Position numbers and translations under genes: made by a program
NCBI GenBank assembly: GCA_048213135.1
Contig: PS015178.1
Location: forward strand, 57,950 to 93,175
Direction: 5' to 3'
DNA length: 35,226 bases
Source of the DNA: Reclinomonas americana ATCC 50394
Taxonomy: Eukaryota > Jakobida > Jakobea > Jakobida
Notes under the pieces: model-generated
The model's input: the letters and a program-made list of their open reading frames with translations, nothing else
Databases searched by the model: none
What the model was told of the DNA's origin: nothing
In this document: piece by piece, positions 20,341 through 31,377 of the stretch
How the letters are laid out: each line of letters starts with the position of its first letter
How positions within the stretch are numbered: the stretch's first letter is position 1

Positions 20341-21986
20341 TCACAACCGTAGATTACGAAGCGCCGTTACCGGCCGATTTAGTGTGGGCGGGATCGGCAG
20401 CAGCCAGCACAGGATGCAGTCGGAGCCTAGCACGGAGCGATAGTTGCGCATAAAGCCGACGTTGTACTGGTGCGCGGCCCAGGTGCGTCGGTAGCCGGTG
20501 GCGTCGGTGTCGTTGGCCGACTTCATCGCCAGCGCGTCAATGGTGGTGACATTGTAGGCCAGCATGCACAGGTGCCGAATGAAAAAGTATGTCAGCAGCG
20601 CGCACAGGGCCAGCGTCAACACGCTGGCCACCACCAGATGCACGGCCTGGAACACGTCGGGCAGTTCGTCGGTGCTGACGGCTCGTGTCTGCGCACACGT
20701 GCACTAGTGTGAGTCGAACAGGAGATGTACCCACAGTCACAGGTGCCTGACACCGACACTGACCAGCATGGACAGGGTGTCGAGTGTCACCGGCAGCATG
20801 GTGCCACCCATCCACCCGCACAGCAACGCCGTGTACAACACGGTGAGCAGGAAAAACTTGTGGTTGCGCAAGCCGATGCACTGCCCGACCCACATGCAGT
20901 GGTGATCCATGCGCAGAATGCACACGTCGCACGTGGAGCAGTGGTGGGTGCGGTCGGGTTTGATCTCGTGGCAGCGAAGGCACACTTTCGGGTCGAACAG
21001 CACGCCCAACAAGCTGCTGACGAATGGCAGCACGTCGTTTTGTGCCTTGTTATTGCCACCACTCTGTCCGGGCAGCAGCGGGGAGGAAGCGGCGGCCGCG
21101 CCGTCACTTGCCGACAGAGCTCCACTTGGCGGCCGTTTTCTAGCATGCGGCGGAGAAAAGTCAGAGTCGTGATACCCTTGTCTCCAGCTCTGCACGCACA
21201 CACGCGCGCACGCACCTGGGTGCTTGTGGACGATCATTTGTCGGATGCACTGGTCGGCCCGGCGACACCAGTGCCGCCATCCAGTACGACCACTCGAACA
21301 GCAGCAAAATGGCACCGCCGACAGAGATGCGCACAATGCACCATGCCTGCTCGCACCCACGAAAGAGAGAGAAATAGGTGAGGGCAGTGCGGGGAAACAG
21401 CGACGAGCACTCACTCGGAGGAGGCGCGTGCTCGGAAATGATTGAGTTCGACATGTCGCGCGCGCGAAAAATACACACACAAACACACACAGGGACAAGT
21501 GCACTCTCTCTCAGTGTGTGGAGGGCGATGATGACGACGATTGTGATGCGCGCGCACATCCACTCGGAGAGAGAGAGCGAGGCGAATCACCATCAATCAT
21601 CTTGCTTTCGCGCGCCAAAATCCTTGTTTTCCGCGCCATGACTGAATCTCGGCCTTGTTTCTTTCCTCTCTTCTTCCCCACCCTCTCCCACCCCCTACCA
21701 CCACCCCTCGTTACCGTCAGTGGCAGTGCCGGTCGAGGATCGCCCACCTCGTGCACCAAGTGTGGCAACACGGTGTACATGACATAGACACACACGCCGT
21801 ACAGCAGCACCAGGTGGGCCAGACACATGCCGAGCACGTTGATCGTCGACTGTCTCCGTGGTCTGTGTCGCGCAGCGTGGGCGACAGAAAGCGTGCAGCA
21901 GGAGTGAGAGAGACGAGAGAGAGAGAGGAAGATCACAATGCCGACAATCACCGTGGAGGCAGAAGACCAAGTGGCCGGTGACCCAT
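20341..21986 (-). CDS. DHHC-type protein S-acyltransferase, paralogue 1 (345 aa)
   Basis: Five in-phase exons: 21986-21952, 21862-21715, 21346-21216, 21139-20764, 20688-20341. It is a polytopic membrane enzyme that transfers palmitate from CoA to cysteines of target proteins. Two N-terminal membrane segments (INVLGMCLAHLVLLYGVCVY; ISVGGAILLLFEWSYWMAAL) precede the cytosolic cysteine-rich domain (CLRCHEIKPDRTHHCSTCDV, then MDHHCMWVGQCIGL) with an intact DHHC. Two more membrane helices follow (LYTALLCGWMGGTMLPVTL; VLTLALCALLTYFFIRHL), then TTID in place of the usual TTxE, and a PaCCT-like NVGFMRNYRSVLG. The 370-nt intron 21714-21347 carries much spurious ORF sequence. It closely resembles the next gene upstream, so the two are a tandem pair. 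Confidence 0.88.
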
Positions 21987-22115
21987 GAGCGGAACTCACG
22001 CACACAACAACTCTCCACACACAACGCCCACTCCCGACAGACGCACACACACAGCCAGCAGAAGCAACAACGCCGACGCGGGACAAACCACATACCGGGG
22101 ATGGTGCCATTTACT

Positions 22116-23493
22116 TCAAGACGGCACATCCAAGTGGCGAGGCAGCGCGTCAGCAGTCGCCGGCAGCCCTGGAGGCACCACCAGAAGCCACGTCCAGTAC
22201 CGCGAACCAAACACTTGCTTGTAGTTCTCCACCCACGACCTCGGCGGCTGACAATCCCACGAGCGCCTTCGGCCGTCGGACTCACCCGCCTCGCGCAAGC
22301 GGTTCATCTCACCGGTCGTGAGATCGTGCGCCAGCATGTGCAAGTGTCGGCGCAGGAACATGCACACCACGCACGCCAGAGACAGCGTGAGGAGTTCCAC
22401 CAGCAGCACGTTCACCAGGCGACCCGGATTAATGAGTCGACGGTGACGGCTGACACGCTGCGTTCGGCGCGTGAGACACATCACAGATGCACATACATAC
22501 ACACTGTGTCGACTCACCTGCCCGTGCAGCACATCGACCAAGTCCGGCAGCAGCGTCACCGCCATCCACACCGTGGTCACTTGCACGTAAAACACCAGCA
22601 GCACAAAGTACTTGTGGTTGAACAGGCCGACACAGTTGCCGATCCAGAAGCAGTGGTGATCGTAGCGCACACTGCACACGTCACAGTGTCGACAGTGATG
22701 TGTGCGCGCACGCTTGATCTCGTGGCAGCGCACACACAGCGTGCTGATCGGCTGCCCGTTCATCATCTTTTTGTGAAAGTGCTCGGCCAGCTTGCAATCG
22801 TCAATCAGCACATCGTGCAGCTGCTCCATGCGCTCGACCACCGTCGACCCTGCCGCCTCCTTGGCCGCGCCCACCTCCGCATCCAGCACCGCCAGCGGCT
22901 CGCCCGGCAACATGTTGCGCACCTTGGCATACGCGCGATCCAGCGTGCTGATCAAATCAAAATGCGGCGGCCTTCCCGGCGACATCCACGCCGACATGAC
23001 ATACGCCAGCTCCAGCGATCCCACCAGCAGCACCGTGATCACCGAGCGCGCAATCGTCCAGCCCTACCTCACCACGAGCACATGAGGAGACAGCAACATG
23101 AGAAAGGGAGGAAAGAGGATGTGGTTTGCCGCAACTCTCCACGTCGTGCTCGGATGCGCGTACCACGACGGAATGATGCCCTCCACCACATACACCACTG
23201 TGCAGTACACAATCGCCGCCTGTGCCAGTGACATGAAGGCCACGTTTTGCAGCGGGAACAGGCGCTCTCTGCAGACACCAGACACCAGTCAGTGTCTCTT
23301 CCTTTTTCTCACACTCTCAGTTGTCTTACCGCTGCGGGAGGAGGCCTATTGGAGGATACGAGCTCGGCCTCGGCTTCTTCTTGTGCTCCTTCTCATCGTC
23401 GTCGTCGTCGTCTCCGCCGCCCTTCATCTGGCGAAAGATATCACGATATCCGCGAGTCGCGTCTGTCCATTGTCTTCTGTCCGCAGTCGACAT
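22116..23493 (-). CDS. DHHC-type protein S-acyltransferase, paralogue 2 (394 aa)
   Basis: Four in-phase exons: 23493-23330, 23268-23136, 23063-22518, 22457-22116. The cytosolic N-terminus has a DDDDDDEKEHKKK charged patch. Membrane segments AQAAIVYCTVVYVVEGIIP and VITVLLVGSLELAYVMSAW lead to a longer loop than in paralogue 1. Then comes the cysteine-rich domain (CVRCHEIKRARTHHCRHCDV, YDHHCFWIGNCVGL) with intact DHHC, two further helices (YFVLLVFYVQVTTVWMAVTL; LLVELLTLSLACVVCMFL), a canonical TTGE (TTxE) and a PaCCT-like WVENYKQVFGS. The donor at 23135 is GTTGCG and joins TTWR to GWTIARSV in phase. Start chosen at 23493; a second copy of exon 1 exists across the N gap (see repeat 23388-24230). 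Confidence 0.88.
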
Positions 23494-24230
23494 CGACTCA
23501 AAAACGAATGGGTGAGTGACAACACGCGCCACTCTGTGTTGTCTCTCACTCACGCGCGCTGTCTCTTTTGTCTCTCCTGCCCTGTGTGCGCGTGTCNNNN
23601 NNNNNNNNNNNNNNNNNNNNNNNNNNNNNNNNNNNNNNNNNNNNNNNNNNNNNNNNNNNNNNNNNNNNNNNNNNNNNNNNNNNNNNNNNNNNNNNNNNNN
23701 NNNNNNNNNNNNNNNNNNNNNNNNNNNNNNNNNNNNNNNNNNNNNNNNNNNNNNNNNNNNNNNNNNNNNNNNNNNNNNNNNNNNNNNNNNNNNNNNNNNN
23801 NNNNNNNNNNNNNNNNNNNNNNNNNNNNNNNNNNNNNNNNNNNNNNNNNNNNNNNNNNNNNNNNNNNNNNNNNNNNNNNNNNNNNNNNNNNNNNNNNNNN
23901 NNNNNNNNNNNNNNNNNNNNNNNNNNNNNNNNNNNNNNNNNNNNNNNNNNNNNNNNNNNNNNNNNNNNNNNNNNNNNNNNNNNNNNNNNNNNNNNNNNNN
24001 NNNNNNNNNNNNNNNNNNNNNCCTTCTCATCGTCGTCGTCGTCGTCTCCGCCGCCCTTCATCTGGCGAAAGATATCACGATATCCGCGAGTCGCGTCTGT
24101 CCATTGTCTTCTGTCCGCAGTCGACATCGACTCAAAAACGAATGGGTGAGTGACAACACGCGCCACTCTGTGTTGTCTCTCACTCACGCGCGCTGTCTCT
24201 TTTGTCTCTCCTGCCCTGTGTGCGCGTGTC
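23388..24230. repeat. exact 209-bp direct repeat flanking an N gap, probable assembly artefact
   Basis: Bases 23388-23596 and 24022-24230 appear identical, with the 425-base N run 23597-24021 exactly between them. Each copy contains the DHHC-2 start codon (- strand) and the SPT6 start codon (+ strand). Identity including intron sequence, ending precisely at the gap edge, suggests that one locus was placed on both sides of a scaffold gap rather than a real duplication. Confidence 0.85.
23597..24021. other. assembly gap (N run)
   Basis: 425 Ns between the two copies of the 209-bp repeat. If the repeat is an artefact the real gap may be zero. Confidence 0.95.
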
Positions 24231-27200
24231 TCTCTCTGTTGGTGCTCATGTGTGTGTGTGTGAATGCACGCAGAGTTTGTGGATCGCGCGGCTGAAGTGA
24301 GTGGCGATGAGGAGGAAGATGACGAGGAGGACGAGGAGGAGGAGGAGATGACGGCCAAGGATCGTGAGTTTATCGGTGAGTGCAAACCTGCATTGTGCAT
24401 CTCTCTCTCCCTGCGCGCGCGCGTGTGTGTGTGTTGTCTTTTGCGCGCGTGTGTGTGGCATGTCGACTCTGACATCGACGACAACTCACACACACGCACA
24501 CGCGCAGCTGGTGCTTCGTCGTCGTCGGGAGGAGGTGCAGGCGCGATGCAACGAAAGCGACGACGTGCACTCTCTGACGATGAGGAAGGCAACGATGACG
24601 AGGAAGGGGCGCAGCCGTCTGCAAAGGATGGCGAGGAAGAGGAGGACGAGGAGGAGGATGAAGAGGATGAGGATGAGGAAGAGGAGGAGGAGGATGACGA
24701 GGACGGGGAGCCGCAGAAGAAGCGTCGACGCATCGTCTCGGGTCGCAAGCTGAAGCAGCGCAAGGAGGAGTTTATGGCCGAGTTGCAGAATCTGCAGGAT
24801 GTTGCGTGCGCAGCAGCAAAGCTCTTCCTTCTCCTCTCCCGCTGTGCACTCACTGACACGAGCGCGTGCATGTGCAGGATGCGGTGCGATCGTCGAGTGA
24901 CGAGGCGGGTGGCTACTCGGACGAGGAGAAGTCCAAGGCCTCGTCGCAGCGCAAGAAGAAGAGGAGAAGAAAGGAGCATGCGGAGGCGGGCGGTGGTGCA
25001 GGTGGTGCCCGTGCCGGCAGTGACGATGAGGAGGCGGTGGATGCGCTGGTTGCGAAGAAGAAAAAGAAGAAGAAGAAGCTGTCGGTCGTGGACGAGCTGG
25101 AGGAGATGGGCGAGGAAGACGACGACGTGATGCGGTTACCAGAGGATGTGTACGTTGTCCTCCTATGGCTCCCTTCTTTGAGTGCCGAAACGGGGGATAG
25201 CTGATGCGAATTGTCGTGCAGGGGTGGCGGCGACAAGCGACTGACGTCGGTGTTTGGAGATGCGGATCTGCTGGCCGACATGTTGCCGCCCGACGAAGGC
25301 ATGGAGGAGGGTCAGTATGGCGACGCGGAGGCTGGATTCGATGTGTACAGCCGCCTCCTGCAGCGCTTTGAGCCCGCCGAGCTCGCCGAGCGTCATCTCA
25401 CCGACGAAGATGCCGTCATTCTCCACCAGGACATTCCCGAGGAGCTGCAGGTGAGCCAGCGAGTGTCTTTTTCTCTTGTGCCGACCTCACACATACTCAA
25501 TTGTCGTGTGCTCGGTTCCAGGTGCGTCTGCGTCGCCGGCCGCCACCCTCACAAGCGGAGCTGGAGGAGGAGACACGGTGGATCTACCGCACGTATTTCG
25601 AGACGGACGCCTCGACACGCGCCTACGAGGGATTCGGCATTGACGATCCGCGGTACGGCATGTCGTACGCCGAACTCAAGATCAAGGCCATTCGTGCGTG
25701 CCTGGTGGGCATGCTGTGCGAGCACCTGGAGCCGGGTTTCTTGTGGATGTACCGCCGCGATGACTTTCCAGACGGCACACTGGTTCGCCGGGTTCACGCA
25801 CACGTCGTCACTCACTGGGAGATGCTGTTTTGCTCACTGCGATCTGTGTTGTTTTTTCTTGGGCAGACCGCGGTCGATGTGTGGCGTCTGCTGGATTATG
25901 ATGAAATCTGGGTGCGACAGGCCAGGAAGCTGGCCTCGTTGCGTTCGGTGGTGGAAGCCTACAAGGCCGACGAGGCGCGTGCAGTGGACACGGACGAGCA
26001 GAAGGCGTTCTTGGAGGCGTTTGAGCGACTGGTGCTGCGAGCCGTGGAGGAGGGTGCGAAGGAGGCCGAGGTCGAAGACATGTTTTCGTACTGGCAAATC
26101 ATGACCACTGTGGGCGAGGCCAAGTCGCTGGTCCGGCGTGACGAGTACCATCGATTGGTTCGCGTCGGTTTCAACGAGTACATTGCCAAGTTGCGCTTGA
26201 ACGTGCACGAGTACCTCGACACCATTATGAATGCCGGTGTGCCCGAGTCTATTGAGGTGCGTTGCTATGTGCGTGACAGTGTTGGCTTCTTGCCTCTCTG
26301 ACTGTGTGTCGTGATTGCGCGCCGCAGCCCTACCACTTGGATCCGGTGGAGTTTGTGTCGCAAGAGTGCGAGCCACTGCTGTTCTCGCTGGAGACGTTGA
26401 CAACGGAGGATGCGGTGCTGGCCGGCATTCGCAAGGTGGTGGCCACTCGCATTGCGCACGAGCCGGAGTTGCGACGCCGCATGCGTGATGCGTTGCGCGA
26501 CTCGGCCGTGGTGTCCACCCAGCCGACGGAGAAGGGCGACAAGACGATTGACGTGTTCCATCCGGACGCCAATGTCAAGCGCATTGTCAACAAGCCGGTG
26601 TACAGATTCTTGCGCGATCAGGACGACGTGCACTTCTTGCACATGGTGGTGGCGGAGAAGCGTGGACACATTGAGATTGACATTCGAGACGAGGAGCCGG
26701 AGAAGACGATGCAGAGGGTGCGTGCGCAGCATGCATGTGCGCGGTTGCTGTCGCGCTGTATATTTTGATGTTGACAAATGTGTCGCTCGCAGGTACTGCA
26801 ACCCGAGTGCTTCCTCATTGACAGCCACTCTGCACTCGCCACGGCATGGAACGAGCAGCGCCGTCTCATTCTGCAGGATGTGCAGGAGATGTTGTATGAG
26901 GCGTGCATTCCGGAGATTCGCTCCGAGTTGCTAAAGGTCGCCGAGGACAATGCCATGGATTTGTGTGCGCGCAAGCTGCGCAATCTGGTGTACCATCGTG
27001 GATTCGTGCCCCCCGGCTACAATCCCAACGACGCGTCGGGTCTGTTACTCATGCACGGGTCCTGTGTCGCCGGTGCAGGAACTGATTTGTTCTGTGACAG
27101 ATCCATGGTTCTTGGTGGCCTGCGTGTACCAAGATGCCAACAACCCCATTCACTTTGTCAAGGTCACCATGGAAGGCGATGTTGCGTTTGACGCGTGTTG

Positions 27201-30200
27201 TTTTCTTTCCGTCATCGTTGTTGTCTGTGTGTACCGACCTGGCGATTGTTGTTGTTCAGTATGTGGATTCGCTGGTGTGGGGCCTGCGCGACATGGCGGG
27301 CGGCATGCGCTCCGTCGAGTACACGCGAGATATGGAGAGCCAGCATCACACCCTCGCCATGTGGCTGCAGGAGGGCAATGTGCGCGGCCTGGTGGTCGGT
27401 GTGCGTGACCAGACGGTACGACGGCTGCTCGGCGAGCTGCGCAAGCTGATTGACGAGTCCGCCGACCTCAAAGACCACGTGACGCTGATCGACATGGACG
27501 AGGATATTGCAAAGTTGTACGAAGCCGGCGAACTGGCCACAAATGAGTATCCCGACTGGACCGACTCGAATGGTCTGGCCAAGAGGTTTGTTGATGGGAG
27601 CAGGGGTGGGCGATTTGAAATTGTGTGCGGGCACGTGCTAATGGTGATGCAGACGGTGCTTGTCGCTCGCACGACGAGTGCTGGAGCCACTGTGGGAGTT
27701 CTCCTGCCTGTTCAACACCAACAAGGACATTCTCAAAGTGCACATGCACACGTTCCAGTCGGCAGTTGTGTCTCTGCAGCCTTCCTCAATTCATGCAAGA
27801 TCGAGCTCCTCAACTCTCTTCTGTGCAGTTGCCGCAAGACCGTCTCATGATGCGTCTGCGAGAGGAGATGCGCATTGTGACTGCCACGGTTGGTGTGCGT
27901 GTGAACATTGTGATTCATCGACCGCACGCGTGGCCAGTGTTGCAATTCGTCGCCGGCTTGGGACCCCGCAAGGCGCCCGATCTGGTGGTGCAATTGCAGA
28001 AGCTGGAGGTGCGTCTCTTAGAGTGACTCACTTGTGTGTGCCTGCCACTGCTCACATTCACGCACAACAGGGAGGCTGCTTGCAGTCGCGACACCAGCTG
28101 CTGCAGCTGGTGGGCGAGGTGGTTTTCAACAATGCGGCTGGTTTCCTGTTTGTGACGCTGGACGACGAGGAGGGCAGTGGTGGATGTTGCGGCACGCATC
28201 ATTGTCTTTTGCTGCGCGCTCTCGCTTATCTTGTCTCTTCTCTCCCCCTCTCTCTCACACGCGACAGCGCTGGTGGAGCGGAGTCGCATCCATCCCGAAT
28301 TCTACCCGCTGGCCATCAAAATCGCCGTCGACGCTCTCGACCAGGAGGTCTCACCGGACCCGATTTTGCGCATGCAAGAGTACTATCAGCGTCACATGAC
28401 GTTTGCCGAGTTGCTCGACTCGGATGGCCTCGACCCGCTGCTCAACTACGTGGACGACCTGAAGCGACGCAATCTGAGTGCGGAGACACTCTTCCCCGCT
28501 GGTTTGTGTTGGATGGAGGGAAAGGGATGTGTTGCGAGATGAGCATGCGCTTGACGAATGCTCTGTGAATGCAGCTCAAATCGAGAAGCTGGGCATGTGT
28601 GCGAGCGAGTACGTCGAACGGAGTGTGCCGTTCAGCAAGGAGCGCACTGTCACTGCGTTGGCGGGTTCGTGTGTGGCCCCCGTCTTGATCATTTCAGTTT
28701 TCTTCATCCTTCTCACGCATTCATACAGCAGACCGAGGGAAAAATGTTGGCAATGGCAACGATGACGACGACCTCGGAGATGACTTGGACGATGCGGACG
28801 ACGACGATGATGAGATTGGCGACGACGAGTTGGCGGCCCTCGGCGGCAATGGCGATGACGCGTGCGTGCTCTTTCCTTGAGAGTATTCTCCTCGTGCATT
28901 CCTCATTCTTTTTGCTCAACGCGACAGTCAACTTGCTGAGGCTCGTGCGGCTCGTCAGCGAGAGCGTGAGGAGAGGCGGCGGCAGCGTGAAGCTCGACGT
29001 CAAAAGTTGCGCAACCACATGACCGCGCAGTGGTTGCGTCAGGCATCCCACACGTGTTGATTGACCGACGATCTTCTTGCAGACGACTGCTGGACAAGAC
29101 TCCGTTGCATGTGGTGATTATGCGCGGATCGATCATCAGTGCGGCGTTCTTGTGCCAGCGCGAAATCGATCATGCAGGGGAGGACGAACGACCGCCGTTT
29201 GCGGAGCCGACCATGGAGGAGCGATTCCGCATGCTGTTTGGTGACATTCCGGGCGTGACTCTGATGGAGGGCATGCCGGTGTTGGCCGAAGTCGTCCGAC
29301 GTTGCGTTGCTCTCATTCTTTCTCACGCACCTTTTCGTATTTACTCAATCTGTGTGCGCGCGCAGCGGCACAAACGGCCTCCGACTACAGCGACAACAAG
29401 GCCAGCAAAATCATCTGCCGACTCACCGACAACAGCTGTCCTGCCATCTACTTTGCCAACGACCCCACACCCGCCGAGTGCACACGTGGTTCGATTTTGG
29501 ATCTGTGTGTGGAGCGTATCGAGTTGCCGCAACCGTCTGTTGCGTGCCGCATTCGTCTTCTCCGCATCTGTTGTTGTGTTTTCGCGCTGGTTGACATCCG
29601 TGTCCAGGAACCATCCATGATGTTGGATATGGCGCGCGACGCGCCATGGTGGGATCGCATGCAAGTCAAATTGCAGACGAGAGACACTACGCGTGAGCGT
29701 GATGCATCGACGCGCAACTTTGACGAGTACCTGAGATTCACGGCACCGCCCGAGTATCGCGCCAGCTCCTCGACCAGTTGCGTATCGGCAAGAGAATGCA
29801 GCTGCTGTGCTGTGCGGCTGCTGATTGTGTTCCTGCAGCCAAGCGGTCGTCGCGCACCCTGGTCAGTCGCCCTATCAATCATCCGTTCTTCCGCAACTGG
29901 ACGTGGAGCGAGGCCAAGGAGCACTTGAAGGTGGATCATCCATTGTTGGGGCATTTTTCGGGTTTGTCGACTGACATGGTGACGTGATCACGCAGGATGC
30001 ACCGATTGGCGACCTGATCATCAGACCAAAGCCCGGCAACCATGCGCGCCTCTGCATCAGTTTCAAATTCTTCTCTGGTCTCGTCAGCAACATCGAGGTG
30101 GAGGAGAAAGACAAGCCCAATCCATTAGCACTCGGTCAGCGTTTGCTGCTGGACAAGCACGAGTTCGAGGATCTCGACGAAGTTGCGTGACCACGCACCA

Positions 30201-31281
30201 GTTGTGTGCGCCTCGCCGCGATGGCTCATCTCTCTTGGTTAGGTGTGCGAGCGTTACATTGCGCGTCTGATGACGACCGCACGCAAAATGGCCGAGCACC
30301 GCAAGTTTACCGATGCCACCGAGGAGAAGATTGAGGAGATGCTGCAGGCGGAGCTCCGTGCGAACCCGCGTGCCATCCCCTATCGCATTGCCGTGCATCG
30401 TGCCACCTACCGCTCGATGCATTTTGCCATTTACTACATGACACGGCACTCGTCGCTGATGCACAAGAGCGTCAAGCCGGCGCCGGAGGGTTTCTACTTC
30501 CGCAAGTCGCTGTTCAAGAAGCCGGAGGAGGTGATCAATGCCTTCAAGAAGGATCTGGAGGAGGAATTCCGCAAGGCACGCTCCAGTCGCAGTCAGCCGT
30601 CACCTGCTGGCGGCGGAAGCTCGCACGGCATGCCGATGCTGTCACCGCTGCAGTCGTACACCTCACCGCTGGTCAACGAATCACCTCGGTCGGGGTCAAG
30701 TGGCTCCGCCATCTCTACGCCACCCATGCACTCCAGTGCGTTGTCGTCATCGTCGTCGTCGATCGGCAAGCTTCGTGCGCATTGCGATACTCACCTCGTG
30801 CGTCTGTGTGTTTGCAGACTCGAGCATGGATCGCTGGATGTCGGCAGCGCGCGGAATCGCGCCTCCGATACCATCACCGAGTATGCACTCTGGTGTGTCG
30901 ACTCCTTCTCCGTTCGGCCGCCCCAGTGGCGGCGGCGCACCGCCACCACCACCACCACCGCCGCCACCATCGGGTGGCAGCTCGTTTTCGGCACCGCGAC
31001 CACCACCGTCGTCGTCGGGACGTGCGGTCGGCAGCTCACCAGCCCGCGATTCGTACGGAGGTGGGGGAGCTGGGGGTTACTACAACCAACCACCACCACC
31101 ACCACCACCACCACCGTCGTACCCGCAGCAGCCGTCACGATACGACAACAGTCCGTCGATGGCCACTCCACCACTTTATCAGTCGCCCAGCTCGGGAAGA
31201 CACGGTGCTCCGCCACCACCGCCTCCACCGCCGCCGCCGCCGCCTCCAGAGCGTGCTGACGACGATATGGAAATGGACTGA
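24142..31281 (+). CDS. SPT6: transcription elongation factor and histone chaperone SPT6 (1,797 aa, 25 exons)
   Basis: SPT6 binds RNA polymerase II and histones and travels with elongation complexes in the nucleus. Exon 1 codes only ATGG (24142-24145); exon 2 starts at 24274, giving MEFVDRAAEVSGDEEED. In order: acidic/Lys-rich N-terminus; helical core (ELEEETRWIYRTYF; WMYRRDDFPDGTLTAVDVWR); PVYRFLRDQDDVHFLHMVVA; YqgF-like (DPWFLVACVYQDANNPIHFV); HhH (LQFVAGLGPRKAPDLV and IHPEFYPLAIKIAVDALDQE); an acidic plus Arg/Glu insert (28729-29029); S1 region (CRLTDNSCPAIYFANDP); tandem SH2 (GDLIIRPKPG...FEDLDEVCERYI; PEGFYFRKSLFKKPEEVI); a Ser/Gly C-terminus with three polyproline runs ending ADDDMEMD. 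Exon lengths sum to a clean open frame. Seven of 24 donors are GTTGCG (24801, 27181, 28186, 29301, 29539, 29777, 30182). Confidence 0.93.
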
Positions 31282-31377
31282 GCGAATGAGAGGGAGAATG
31301 AGAGGGAGGGGGCGGGAAGAGAAATGGTAGTGAAGTTGTCCTGCGTGTCACACGTCCAACTAAACGAACAAACAATC

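Noticed and set aside
21455-21559. A start for DHHC-1 at 21454 (MSNSIISEHAPP)
   Set aside because: It lacks the first membrane helix; joining exons 21986-21952 and 21862-21715 to 21346 in phase supplies that helix and matches the paralogue's topology.
21858-23231. A 457-codon open frame on the + strand opposite DHHC-2
   Set aside because: It lies antisense to the DHHC exons and introns, is Arg/His/Gln-rich without protein-like motifs, and is explained by the codon bias of the real - strand gene.
23546-24979. A long - strand open frame across the N gap with serine runs
   Set aside because: It runs through Ns and antisense to SPT6 acidic exons; the serine runs are complements of GAG/GAC codons.
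29030-29040. A further GTTGCG donor at 29033 in SPT6
   Set aside because: Cutting there would create a stop with the next exon; a GT three bases earlier (29030) gives a continuous frame, so it was not counted.
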